A stretch of DNA of 64,000 nt from Alphaproteobacteria bacterium (GTDB taxonomy: Bacteria; Pseudomonadota; Alphaproteobacteria; Rhodospirillales; Rhodospirillaceae): positions 178,207-242,206 of the forward strand of contig JAURPI010000022.1 of the NCBI GenBank assembly GCA_030835385.1, read 5' to 3'. This document shows positions 34,544 to 43,575 of this stretch, piece after piece. How positions within the stretch are numbered: position 1 is the first letter of the stretch; every line of letters starts with the position of its first letter. Under the pieces are notes generated by a model. That model was not told the DNA's origin. It did not search any database and saw only the letters and a list, made by a program, of their open reading frames with translations. A program made the position numbers and the translations under genes.

Positions 34544-34963
34544 GTGTTTGCATCTTTGCGCAGGTATAGATTTAGGAAAGCGACCGTTGTCTCAACGGCC
34601 GCTATCTATGCTTTGCTGGCTTCTTTTGCCATGGATGTATACGTCCTTTGCGTTCACCAGGACGGCCATTCGCATATCGAACTCAGTCATGACATCACTG
34701 ATCTGATGTCAGATTCGGACACCAAAGCAGTGCTAAGCTGTTTGGTTGACGACTGTTCTGACAGTGTGATTGAAGACAACAGCACCGTTGCAGCTGCTAA
34801 GGTCCTGAATGACAAACGCCCGGACGCCCCGGTCATAGCAGTAATTTGGGAGTCGAGACCCACATCTGAAGTTTCCTTTGAAGCCTTTCAGGTTCAATCG
34901 AATTTTCACAATGAGTCCGACTACACGACTCAGATTAAACCCACCACCGTCCTACTAACCTAA
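34544..34963 (+). CDS. Hypothetical exported protein in the czc region
   Basis: 139 aa from GTG 34544 (GAGG upstream). A single N-terminal helix (VVSTAAIYALLASFAMDVYVLCV) is followed by VHQDGHSHIELSHDI and a Cys pair (SCLVDDCSD), so His and Cys could bind metal. Not a family I know. Between the CDF gene and czcC, all rightward. Confidence 0.6.
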   Translation: MFASLRRYRFRKATVVSTAAIYALLASFAMDVYVLCVHQDGHSHIELSHDITDLMSDSDTKAVLSCLVDDCSDSVIEDNSTVAAAKVLNDKRPDAPVIAVIWESRPTSEVSFEAFQVQSNFHNESDYTTQIKPTTVLLT

Positions 34964-35020
34964 GACATCTCAGCAGATTTGACCGTGGACGCAATAGCGC
35001 GTCCTCGTATCGCGTCCTGT

Positions 35021-35036
35021 TTGGGTTTGTAACTTA
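35021..35036 (+). repeat. Third location of the GTTTGTAACT motif
   Basis: TTGGGTTTGTAACTTA here is identical to 48950-48965 at the tRNA-Gln end of the element, and contains the 10-mer found before the integrase. It lies 20 bp before czcC. It may mark an internal junction or be chance. Confidence 0.35.
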
Positions 35037-35054
35037 GTTTAGTGGTCGGTTTTT

Positions 35055-36368
35055 ATGCATCTTTCATTCGTTGTTGCGTTCGCATCTTCACTGCTGTTTG
35101 CTTTACCAGCAGTGGCGGATGGTCAGCGCCAATCTCATGCTAATTGGCCAATTTCACCTCAGCTGGCCCAAGCGGACACCGCGCAAAGCCCGACAGCTGA
35201 GGCACTAACCTTAAGCCAAGCGGTTAGCTATGCTTTGGAGTCCAATCCCGGTCTCAACAGTGCGCAAAGAACCGTTGATGTACAGGAGGGCGAACTCATT
35301 CAGGCTGGGCTTTTGCCCAACCCGGAACTGTCTTCAGAAGTCGAGGAATTCGGCGGCACTGGGGCCCGGCGGGGTTTCCGTGAAGCTCAAATCAACGTCG
35401 AGTTTAGTCAACTTTTTGAGTTGGGGGGCAAGCGCAGCAAACGGGTTCGCGTTGCGTCATACGGTAAAGACATAGCTGAGTTGGATTATCAGCGATCACG
35501 GCTGGACGTCATCCTGATTACGACGCAGACCTTCATCAATGTCGTCGCAGCGCAAGAGCGTCTTGAAGTTGCAAGAGACACACTCGAACTCGCCCGTGAG
35601 CTAGCAACTTCAGTTGAAAATCGCATCAATGCGGGGCAGGTCTCACCGACAGAACAAACCAGAGCGAATCTAGAGCTCTCAAGCGCAGAGATCGGGTTTT
35701 CTGCAGCCGAACGGGAATTAAGCGTGGCCCGGCAAAACTTAGCGGCAACCTGGGGGTCAAGCGCCCCGCTAAGACAAGCCGCTGTTTTTAACATGGACCA
35801 GTTCGCAGCGCCCGAACCTTTTGCCTTGTATGCGGACCGGCTCGCTGAAAGCCCTGATCTCGTGCGGTGGGATAAAGAGGTCAGTCGTAGTGACGCCACC
35901 ATTGCACTTGAGAAATCCCAACGTATTCCTGATGTGACAGTTTCCTTGGGGGGCTCTCGGTTCGAGGTCGATGACGGAAAAGCCGTGCGATTTGGCGTCT
36001 CAGTTCCTCTACCCCTGTTCGATAGAAATCAAGGCAACGTAATAGCATCGCAAGCCAGGCGTCAGCTAACCGCCAATCAACGTCAGCAAGCTTTGTTGAG
36101 TTTGCAGGTAAAGCTCAACGAGAGTTATACCCGCATGGCATCAGCCTTTCAGAATGCTCAGACTTTGCGGGACGGAATTTTGCCCGCCGCTGCTGAAGCG
36201 TATGAAACGATTCTGACTAGCTATCAAGCTGGACGCCTCAGCTTTCTTGATTTGGTCCAGGCCCAGCGGACCTTGCTCGACGTCCGCGAGCAATATCTAG
36301 ACACCCTTGAATCCTATCACCTTAACCGTGCTGAACTTGAGCGTTTCGTTGCCCGGCAGGGGGAATAA
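35055..36368 (+). CDS. czcC: Outer-membrane efflux protein, CzcC/TolC family
   Basis: 437 aa. A signal peptide (LLFALPAVA) is followed by two TolC-type OEP repeats: LTLSQAVSYALESNPGLNSAQRTVDVQEGELIQAGLLPNPELS starts the first, and the C-terminal half has TILTSYQAGRLSFLDLVQAQRTLLDVREQYLDTLESYHLNRAELERFVG-like sequence. It forms the outer-membrane channel for the czcBA pump encoded directly after it and perhaps for cusBA, which lacks its own channel. Confidence 0.9.
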   Translation: MHLSFVVAFASSLLFALPAVADGQRQSHANWPISPQLAQADTAQSPTAEALTLSQAVSYALESNPGLNSAQRTVDVQEGELIQAGLLPNPELSSEVEEFGGTGARRGFREAQINVEFSQLFELGGKRSKRVRVASYGKDIAELDYQRSRLDVILITTQTFINVVAAQERLEVARDTLELARELATSVENRINAGQVSPTEQTRANLELSSAEIGFSAAERELSVARQNLAATWGSSAPLRQAAVFNMDQFAAPEPFALYADRLAESPDLVRWDKEVSRSDATIALEKSQRIPDVTVSLGGSRFEVDDGKAVRFGVSVPLPLFDRNQGNVIASQARRQLTANQRQQALLSLQVKLNESYTRMASAFQNAQTLRDGILPAAAEAYETILTSYQAGRLSFLDLVQAQRTLLDVREQYLDTLESYHLNRAELERFVARQGE

Positions 36369-36395
36369 GACATGTCCTACAGAAAGGAAAAAGCA

Positions 36396-37772
36396 ATGCG
36401 TATCAAGAGCAAGGCCGTGCTTCTCGCGACAGCTTCATTGATTGCGTTTTCGTCCATGGCAATTGCAGCTGGAGACCCCGAGACTAAGGCGCCCTCAACT
36501 CAGTATGAACCACAATTGAGTAGGGACGAGTTTGTGTTCGCTATGTTGCAGGAACCTGATCACGACGATCACGACGATCACGACGATCATGACGATCACG
36601 ACGATCACGACGATCATGACGATCATGATGATCATGATGATCATGCGGAAGATGACCATGATGAACACGCGGAAGACGATCACGATGATCACGATGATCA
36701 TGAAGAAGAAGGCGCACTTCGGGTGTCACCTGCTGATATGAAAGAATTCGGTATCGGAACCGGCACTGCAAATGGTGACGTGCTCCGGGCGACCGTTCGC
36801 CTGAGTGGCGAGGTCGTTCTGAATGACAATCTGGCGGCCCATATCGTTCCGAAAGTAAGCGGCAATGTTCAGAAGGTGCTGGTCAACCTTGGTGATCGAG
36901 TTCAGGAGGGACAGGCATTAGCCGAACTTGAGAGCCGTGAGCTCGCTGATGCCAAGGCCGATTATGTTGCAGCTAAGGAGCGCGCCGCTTTGGCCAACAC
37001 GAATTTTGAACGTTTTCAAAGTCTCTGGGATCAAAAGATTACCTCTGAGCAGGAATACCTTGAGGTGCGAAATGTATTTCGTGAATCTGAAATTGTGCTG
37101 AAAGCGTCCGAACAAAAGCTTTTTGCACTCGATGTTTCACCTAATGACCTGTCGAACATATCCAGCGGAAATGGACATCAACTGACACATTTTGAGCTCA
37201 AGGCCCCACTCGACGGAGAAGTTATAGAGCGGAACATAGCACGAGGCGAGTTCATAGATCCTGACTCGCGGGCATTTATCGTTGCCGATCTCAGCACTGT
37301 ATGGGTTGACCTAACTGTGTATGAAGCCCAGCTGTCACTCGTTCGTAGGGGTCAGAATGTGACCGTGACAAGCCGGTACGGGAATGCGCAGACAGAAGGG
37401 ATTATTGAATACGTGAGTCCCGTGGTTGATCCGTCTACTCGGACGGCGACCGCTCGGGTCGTGCTCGACAATACCGATGGTCAATGGCCACCTGGAACGT
37501 TTGTAGATGCCGTTATCGCGGTTAACAGCATCAGGGCTGGCGTCGTCATACCGCGTGATGCCGTACAAACGATAGACAATGAAACAATAGTCTTTGTGCA
37601 AGACGGTGATGTTTTTGAGACTGTCGTAGTGCAACTCGGACGACAGGATGACAGACACGTTGAAATCGTTTCAGGCTTGGAGGCTGGCCAAACTTATGTT
37701 GCGCAGAATGCCTTCGCTCTCAAAGCTGAATTGGGCCGCTCTGGGCTCGAACATGCTGGCCACGCCCACTAG
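36396..37772 (+). CDS. czcB: RND periplasmic adaptor, CzcB type, with His/Asp repeat
   Basis: 458 aa from ATG 36396 (AAGGA 8 nt upstream and an immediate signal peptide, RIKSKAVLLATASLIAFSS); ATG 36372 is possible. After the signal comes a strikingly long run of His-Asp-Asp units (about residues 55-102) made by 9-base repeats, then the usual adaptor: barrel-sandwich halves around VPKVSGNVQKVLVNLGDRVQEGQALAELES, an alpha hairpin, and beta-barrel/membrane-proximal domains. The repeat should sequester or sense divalent metal in the periplasm. Middle gene of czcCBA. Confidence 0.92.
   Translation: MRIKSKAVLLATASLIAFSSMAIAAGDPETKAPSTQYEPQLSRDEFVFAMLQEPDHDDHDDHDDHDDHDDHDDHDDHDDHDDHAEDDHDEHAEDDHDDHDDHEEEGALRVSPADMKEFGIGTGTANGDVLRATVRLSGEVVLNDNLAAHIVPKVSGNVQKVLVNLGDRVQEGQALAELESRELADAKADYVAAKERAALANTNFERFQSLWDQKITSEQEYLEVRNVFRESEIVLKASEQKLFALDVSPNDLSNISSGNGHQLTHFELKAPLDGEVIERNIARGEFIDPDSRAFIVADLSTVWVDLTVYEAQLSLVRRGQNVTVTSRYGNAQTEGIIEYVSPVVDPSTRTATARVVLDNTDGQWPPGTFVDAVIAVNSIRAGVVIPRDAVQTIDNETIVFVQDGDVFETVVVQLGRQDDRHVEIVSGLEAGQTYVAQNAFALKAELGRSGLEHAGHAH
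36558..36702 (+). repeat. Tandem 9-bp repeat encoding His-Asp-Asp
   Basis: Near-perfect copies of GATCACGAC run through the N-terminal coding part of czcB, with silent T/C changes. Both strands stay open as artefacts. The tract could change length by slippage without breaking frame. Confidence 0.85.
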
Positions 37773-37788
37773 TAGGTAGACATTCATT

Positions 37789-40700
37789 ATGATCGAAAAT
37801 CTTGTATCGAGATCGATTCACAATCCACTCCTCGTTGGTGTGCTTGCAGTAGCTGTGTTTCTTGGTGGCATATGGTCATATGGCCAACTGCCGGTGGACG
37901 CATTTCCTGACGTATCTCCAAACCTGGTTCAAGTCTTTACAGAGACAGATGGCTTGGCCCCTGAAGAGATCGAAAAATATGTAACCTATCCGGTTGAAGC
38001 CGCTATGACGGGTTTGCCAGGCGTGGAGCAGATACGAAGCGTCTCTAATTTCGGGCTTTCCGTTGTCAATATTTACTTCGACGACGGGACCGACATTTAC
38101 TTCAACCGCCAACTTGTCAACGAGCGGCTACAAGAAGCCCGTGAGCAGATTCCGGATGGTTTTGGAACGCCGGGTATGGGGCCAATTTCAACCGGCATGG
38201 GCCTAATACTTTTCTACTACCTCAATGACACAACCGGCACGTATTCGCTTGAAGAGCTACGCACGATTCACGATTGGATCGTGAAATTCAATTTACAAAC
38301 CGTGCCCGGTGTAACTGAAGTTCTGGGAATTGGAGGATTTGAAAAACAGTTTCACGTTGTCGTACGTCCTGACGCTTTGCTTCGCTACGATGTTACTCTG
38401 GACGAGATCATCGAGCGCATCGAAGCGAACAATCGCAATGTCGGTGCCCAGTTTTTGGAGAAAGGAAGCGAGGAGTTAGTGGTCCGCTCAGTTGGCTTAG
38501 CGACCAATATCGAGGACCTAGGACGCATCGTTGTGAAGTCAGAAGAAGGGCGTCCGGTGTATCTAGATCAAGTCGCGGATGTGCTGATTGGCGGTGCGAT
38601 TAGACGGGGACTACAGACTCGCAACGGTGAAGGGGAAGTCATCGCCGGAATGGTCGTCAAGCTTTACGGCACTAACGCCTCTTCGGTGATTGAACGCGTT
38701 GAGGCTAAGATTGAGGAAATCAATGAAATTATCCCCGATGGTCTAGAGCTCGTTCCCTATTACCAGCAGAAAGACATCGTAGACTCAGCAGTCACCACGG
38801 TAACAAATGCGCTGCTTCAAGGCATCGCACTCGTGGCCATCGTTCTCTTCGCCTTCATGGGTGGAGCCAGGCCAAGCGCCGTGGTTGCACTCGCAATACC
38901 GTTCTCAATTCTATTTGCAATCATTGCCATGGGCTACTTCGGCCTTTCGGCAAACCTGATGTCGTTTGGGGGGCTGGCAATTGCCATTGGTATTCTGGTT
39001 GATGGCACAATTGTCATGGTCGAGAACGCCGACCGTCTGTTGCGCGAACCTCATCCCGGTATGACTAAGCGCCAAATTATTGAAAAAGCCTGCCGCGAAG
39101 TTGCAAGGCCAATTCTATTTGCCATAGCGATCATCATTATTGTGTTTCTCCCGTTGTTTGCGTTGGAAGGCGTTGAAGGTAAAACGTTTGGTCCTTTGGC
39201 CTATTCCATCACCCTGGCTCTCACGGGGTCACTGATATTCTCACTGTTTCTTGCACCCGTTTTCAGCGACCTGCTCTTGAAACAAAAGGTACCGTCGGCG
39301 GGTGAAGAAGATGAAACAAGTGAGCCTTTCATCATCCGTAAGATTCTCCCCCGGTACTCAATCCTGCTCGAGTATTTTGTATCCAATCGCAAAGTATCCG
39401 TGTGGCTTGCTGGTGGTTTAGTGGCGTTGGGCTTGGTCATTTTTCCCTTTCTCGGTTCGGAATTCACGCCTGAACTCAAAGAGGGAACGATTGTTGTGCG
39501 CCTTACAATGGCGCCATCCATCTCTCTTAACGAAAGTAAGCGAACGACCATGATTGTCGAACGGCGGATTCTGGCCATTCCCGAAGTCAAAGAGGTTGTT
39601 ACGCGTATCGGCCGGGGTGAGGTTGGGGCCCATGCAGACCCGATAAACGCTGCCGAAATTTATGTAATTCTAAAGCCCGAAGACGAATGGCGTGAGTCGG
39701 GTGACCAGGAGTTTATCGAGGACATTATCCGAGATGAACTCGGCGTCATGCCAGGCATAGTTGCCAATCTGACACAACCCGTAGAGATGACCGTCGATGA
39801 GCTTCTGGAAGGTGTGCGAGCCGAGTTGGCCGTCAAACTCTTTGGGGACGACCTTGATCTCCTGGAAGAAAAGGCGAACGAAATAGCAGGAGTGCTGCGG
39901 CAGGTTGAAGGAGCGGCAGATGTCCAAGTAGACCAAGTCAGTGGAACGCCTCAGTTACTGATTCGCCCAGACCGGGAGGCTGTAGCCCGGTATGGGTTGA
40001 ATATTGAAGATGTTCAGAATGTCGTCAGTGCTGCTGTGGGTGGAGCTGAGGCGGGACAAGTGTTCGAAGGAATTCGAAGATTCGGAATTCTCGTCCGCTT
40101 TTCTGAAGAGTTTAGAGATTCCCCAGAAAAAATTGGTCAAATCCTAGTAAAAACCCCAACTGGTGCACGCGTGCCACTTTCACAGCTTGCGGACATTAGA
40201 GAGATTGTGGGGCCACGCCAGATTACAAGAGAGAACACGCAGCGCTTTGTGACCGTACAAGCGAATGTCGTCGGATTGGACATTGGTACTTTTGTTGAAT
40301 TGGGCCAGGCCGCCATCGACACAAATGTTGAGTTGCCGCCCGGCTATCTCACGTCGTGGGGTGGGCAGTTCAGGCTGCAACAAGAGGCTAATGCCCGGTT
40401 TGCCGTTGTCATTCCGATTACGCTGGCAGCAATCGCTTTCGTTCTCTTCATTAACTTTGGTTCATTAGGCAATTCAATTCTTATCCTCCTCAATATCCCG
40501 CTTGCACTGGTCGGTGGCATATTTGCGCTATGGATTTCTGGACAGAATCTATCGGTGCCGTCATCGGTAGGTTTTATCGCGCTCTTTGGTATCGCCTTAG
40601 GAAACGCGATGGTTCTTATTACCTACATTAATGAACTTGTTAGAGAGGGACACCCGGTCAGGGATGCCTGCTTAATGGGTGCACGCTTGCGCCTACGTCC

Positions 40701-40932
40701 AGTTCTGATGACGGCAGTAACAACCGCCCTTGGTCTGTTGCCCTTGCTCATTGCAAGTGGAACAGGGAGTGAAGTCCAAAGACCGTTAGCCACAGTCGTC
40801 ATGGGAGGGTTGTTTACTTCAACCGCGCTGACATTGCTTGTTATACCGTCATTGTATCCGTGGTTTATGCCGCGCAAAGAAGAAATTGAAACTGAGCTGA
40901 CAGGGACAGAAAGCCCCTTGTTAGCGGAGTAA
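37789..40932 (+). CDS. czcA: Heavy-metal efflux RND pump, CzcA type (divalent)
   Basis: 1047 aa, full-length HME-RND pump. TM4 carries AIGILVDGTIVMVENADR with the proton-relay Asp. The periplasmic stretch NLTQPVEMTVDELLEGVRAELAVKLFGDDL is the CzcA/NccA type (Zn, Co, Cd, Ni) and lacks the CusA methionine sequence of the leftward pump. It completes czcCBA, 16 bp after czcB, with the CzcB and CzcC products as partners. Confidence 0.92.
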   Translation: MIENLVSRSIHNPLLVGVLAVAVFLGGIWSYGQLPVDAFPDVSPNLVQVFTETDGLAPEEIEKYVTYPVEAAMTGLPGVEQIRSVSNFGLSVVNIYFDDGTDIYFNRQLVNERLQEAREQIPDGFGTPGMGPISTGMGLILFYYLNDTTGTYSLEELRTIHDWIVKFNLQTVPGVTEVLGIGGFEKQFHVVVRPDALLRYDVTLDEIIERIEANNRNVGAQFLEKGSEELVVRSVGLATNIEDLGRIVVKSEEGRPVYLDQVADVLIGGAIRRGLQTRNGEGEVIAGMVVKLYGTNASSVIERVEAKIEEINEIIPDGLELVPYYQQKDIVDSAVTTVTNALLQGIALVAIVLFAFMGGARPSAVVALAIPFSILFAIIAMGYFGLSANLMSFGGLAIAIGILVDGTIVMVENADRLLREPHPGMTKRQIIEKACREVARPILFAIAIIIIVFLPLFALEGVEGKTFGPLAYSITLALTGSLIFSLFLAPVFSDLLLKQKVPSAGEEDETSEPFIIRKILPRYSILLEYFVSNRKVSVWLAGGLVALGLVIFPFLGSEFTPELKEGTIVVRLTMAPSISLNESKRTTMIVERRILAIPEVKEVVTRIGRGEVGAHADPINAAEIYVILKPEDEWRESGDQEFIEDIIRDELGVMPGIVANLTQPVEMTVDELLEGVRAELAVKLFGDDLDLLEEKANEIAGVLRQVEGAADVQVDQVSGTPQLLIRPDREAVARYGLNIEDVQNVVSAAVGGAEAGQVFEGIRRFGILVRFSEEFRDSPEKIGQILVKTPTGARVPLSQLADIREIVGPRQITRENTQRFVTVQANVVGLDIGTFVELGQAAIDTNVELPPGYLTSWGGQFRLQQEANARFAVVIPITLAAIAFVLFINFGSLGNSILILLNIPLALVGGIFALWISGQNLSVPSSVGFIALFGIALGNAMVLITYINELVREGHPVRDACLMGARLRLRPVLMTAVTTALGLLPLLIASGTGSEVQRPLATVVMGGLFTSTALTLLVIPSLYPWFMPRKEEIETELTGTESPLLAE

Positions 40933-41193
40933 AAAGAGTATGGGTACTAAGGCACGAGCATTCCGCAACAGGGGAGACCATTGTGTTTTCCTCTTTTGCG
41001 ATTCCCTTCCCGCTGCCTTGGTAGGAAAGGACCATCCCAGCCTTTCTCTCACGACTACTCAACCCCCTTGCGTGGCCGTGAGCCCAACCCCAACGATGAG
41101 CCCCCAGAGTCATAAATGAGAAGGAGATTTAACCCCTTCGCTTAGAAGTCTTGATGCTTCCAAGCCCCGTTTAATAAGGGAAGCCGATACCAA

Positions 41194-41832
41194 GTGTTGG
41201 GATTAGAAAACACTATGCTCGCAAAACCGCATGCATGGTCAAATCTATTCGGCCCTGGTCAATTCATTGGGGTTGGCCTTCCGTTTTTGTTGATCATGGC
41301 CGCAGGTATGAGTTCCTTTATCGCTTCCATAACATCGGCGTCATTAATGCTTATTGCACTCGCGATGGCGCTGGCAACTGAACTCTACTTTATTTTTGTT
41401 TGGGTTTTTGCCAGAGGTGTGCGCTCTCAAGGCCGGTTTAGTCCAACGCATGTCTTAAACTACGTTCATGCCTCCTCACCGCTTCTCTTAGTTGCTTCGA
41501 TAATTTTTCCAATCTGGATTTTAGGACTTCTTTTCATACGGCTATTTCGGCCAGCACATGTAGAAACCAATCTGATTATTATCGTCGCCGGATCAACATT
41601 CTTGGTAAATGGTATTGCCGCCATCTTGATGGAGAAAACTATTTGCCGGAGTAGGCATTTCAGATCTCGTTCTGGGCTCTTAAAGAGACTCCTAACCCCG
41701 TCAGTTATTGCACTTGGGGGCGGGATATTCGCCATTTTTACGGATATAGAATTGATCATCGACGACATTGGAGCACTGATGATTATGGTTTGGTTCATGT
41801 CGTCAATGCGGCCAGAGGATCTTGGAGTGTAG
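41194..41832 (+). CDS. Hypothetical membrane protein after czcCBA
   Basis: 212 aa from GTG 41194 (ATG 41215 is also possible). Four to five hydrophobic helices (~22-65 containing two, 88-110, 126-145, 165-185). Family not recognised. Separated from czcA by 260 bp that contains no gene. The following lipoprotein gene starts within a few bases of its stop. Confidence 0.55.
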   Translation: MLGLENTMLAKPHAWSNLFGPGQFIGVGLPFLLIMAAGMSSFIASITSASLMLIALAMALATELYFIFVWVFARGVRSQGRFSPTHVLNYVHASSPLLLVASIIFPIWILGLLFIRLFRPAHVETNLIIIVAGSTFLVNGIAAILMEKTICRSRHFRSRSGLLKRLLTPSVIALGGGIFAIFTDIELIIDDIGALMIMVWFMSSMRPEDLGV

Positions 41833-41836
41833 TCTC

Positions 41837-42283
41837 ATGAAGAAACTGAATTCACGCTTTTCTATATCGGCTCTAAGAAATGCGCGAGCAACCGCGGCGA
41901 CGCTGTTGTCGGCTGTCTGGTTAAGTGGGTGCGCAAATACTCAGGCAGATGGAAGTACAGACAATCCGGCGCTTATGTGGAATGGAACGAAAGATGTTAG
42001 ATTCCTAATGGCGTATCAAAACGAGACTCCAGAGTTTCATATATTGAATGGCATGGTTAGAGACTCACGAGGGCGGCGTCACCAGCTCTTTGGTAGTCAT
42101 ATTGACGTACAGCTTATAGGCGCTGATGGTTCAGTTATGGGAGAAACGTGCGCAAAGCTTAGGCCTCGTCCACGACCGCGAGTGATATACAGAGTGGCTC
42201 GGTTTTCTGCTTCAGTTCAGAAACCAAAGGAGCCAGTAGATGAATTTAGATTGTACTTTCACGAGGCTGAACCTCACTGTTGA
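41837..42283 (+). CDS. Hypothetical lipoprotein
   Basis: 148 aa from ATG 41837 (GGAG upstream). A hydrophobic N-terminus ends in LSGC, a proper lipobox, so the protein is membrane-anchored in the periplasm. The mature part has beta-rich sequence (DVRFLMAYQNETPEFHILNGMV, HIDVQLIGADGSVMGETCAKL). No family recognised. Close behind the membrane protein gene, so probably co-transcribed. Confidence 0.6.
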   Translation: MKKLNSRFSISALRNARATAATLLSAVWLSGCANTQADGSTDNPALMWNGTKDVRFLMAYQNETPEFHILNGMVRDSRGRRHQLFGSHIDVQLIGADGSVMGETCAKLRPRPRPRVIYRVARFSASVQKPKEPVDEFRLYFHEAEPHC

Positions 42284-42316
42284 TTAGAAAATTGCCTGAG
42301 CAAGTTGCAGTCGCAT

Positions 42317-42721
42317 TCACCTATTTGGCAGCTTTGGCTCATCTTTCACGAGTGATTTGATAACATCTAAGCGGCGCTGCAAACCTACAGCATCTTGTTG
42401 TGCAATCTTGTTCGATTTCTCTAGTTTTTTTAGCTGCTTAGTCACCTCGTTAACTTCAGCAATCAGTTTATTCCTTATTCTTGGGTCAATTGCATCTCCA
42501 GAGAAAACATCATTAAATCTCGTCCAAATTGCGATAGATTCTTCTCTAGTTCTTGCATGTAACTTTTTCCTAATTTTGGACGCGTGTGTGTCAACGGTTG
42601 CAAGACTTATGTCTAAGTTTCTAGCGATGTCGTGACGCCTGCACCCATTCACCATCTCTTGCATTATTTGTTGTTCCCGGGGTGATAGAATTTCTACGCT
42701 CGGAAGATCACGTTTTTCCAT
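42317..42721 (-). CDS. LuxR-type HTH protein without receiver domain
   Basis: 134 aa. The N-terminal ~65 residues are a LuxR HTH (LSPREQQIMQEMVNGCRRHDIARNLDISLATVDTHASKIRKKLHARTREE), and the rest is a coiled-coil-like helix (NKLIAEVNEVTKQLKKLEKSNKIAQQDAVGLQRRL). There is no sensory or receiver domain. Downstream of the ABC ATPase gene on the same strand, separated by 71 bp. Confidence 0.75.
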   Translation of the reverse strand: MEKRDLPSVEILSPREQQIMQEMVNGCRRHDIARNLDISLATVDTHASKIRKKLHARTREESIAIWTRFNDVFSGDAIDPRIRNKLIAEVNEVTKQLKKLEKSNKIAQQDAVGLQRRLDVIKSLVKDEPKLPNR

Positions 42722-42792
42722 AGGACCCCTTGTTGATGGAAAGCTGTAAGTTGATTTTGAACAAAACCATTGATCTAAGACCAGTATGGCTA

Positions 42793-43491
42793 CTAGTTCA
42801 TATGCTTTACGTAGATTTCTTCAATATCGGTATGACTTACGGCTGAAGGATCTATTTCTTCTAGAATACGGCCATCACGCATAATGCCAATTCTTGTGCC
42901 GACTTCCTTGGCACGGAATATATCGTGAGTTGCCATAATAATGGCCGTTCCGTTTGACTTCATTGTCTGGAGAATGTTCGCAAACTCGTTGCTTGCTTTT
43001 GGATCCAAGCCAGAAAATGGCTCGTCTAACAAAAGGGCTTTGGCCTGCTTGGCAATGGCAATAGCGATTCCGGTCTTCTGACGCATCCCTTTTGAATACA
43101 TTGAAATTTTCCGGTCAGCCGCTTCTGATTGCAGGTCTGCTGATGCGAGAATGTCTCTGAGTTCATTTTCGGTATAGCTATGTCCCCCCAGCTTTGAGAA
43201 GTATTTGAGATTCTCAAGACCCGTGAGCTCTGGGTAAAGCATGACGAGTTCGGGAATGTAACCAAGATACTGTTTGGTTTCGTGTGGATGATCTGCCACG
43301 TCTAGACCATTTACCAATGCCTCTCCTTCTGTTGGATCGAGGAAACCTAGAAACAGCCGTATTGTCGTTGACTTGCCTGCCCCATTGGCACCCAACAAAA
43401 TATAGAGTTCGCCCGGTTCAACCGAGATGTTGAGTTGAGTCAAAGCGGCTAAGTCGCCGAATGACTTAGACAAATTACGAGCTTGAAGCAT
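42793..43491 (-). CDS. ABC transporter ATP-binding protein, CcmA/NosF-like
   Basis: 232 aa from ATG 43491, which has AGGA 9 nt upstream (the frame is open to 43557). Walker A GANGAGKST (34-42), signature YSKGMRQK, Walker B LLLDEP and the switch His in MATHD are all present. It resembles ATPases of ABC-2 exporters (DrrA, CcmA, NosF). No permease gene is seen beside it. Lying just after the copper-protein gene, a NosF-like copper-linked role is possible but unproven. Confidence 0.85.
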   Translation of the reverse strand: MLQARNLSKSFGDLAALTQLNISVEPGELYILLGANGAGKSTTIRLFLGFLDPTEGEALVNGLDVADHPHETKQYLGYIPELVMLYPELTGLENLKYFSKLGGHSYTENELRDILASADLQSEAADRKISMYSKGMRQKTGIAIAIAKQAKALLLDEPFSGLDPKASNEFANILQTMKSNGTAIIMATHDIFRAKEVGTRIGIMRDGRILEEIDPSAVSHTDIEEIYVKHMN

Positions 43492-43520
43492 AGGTAACGT
43501 CCTTTTTGAGGATAGAAGAT

Positions 43521-43549
43521 AAACGGGGCGGTCACTGACCGCCCCGTTT
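43521..43549. terminator. Strong hairpin between the ycnI-like and ABC genes
   Basis: AAACGGGGCGGTCA (43521-43534) pairs with 43536-43549 over a one-base centre. On the leftward strand it is followed by TATCTTCTATCC, a poor T-run, so it is more an attenuator or partial terminator between the two leftward genes. Confidence 0.55.
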
Positions 43550-43575
43550 GCCGACAATAAGCAGCTATTTGGGAG

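Noticed and set aside
36558..36702. A CRISPR-like repeat array
   Set aside because: The repeats are 9 bp, contiguous and in a coding frame, with no spacers.
36495..36771. Several frames in the repeat tract
   Set aside because: They are open only because the 9-bp repeat has no stops in other frames.
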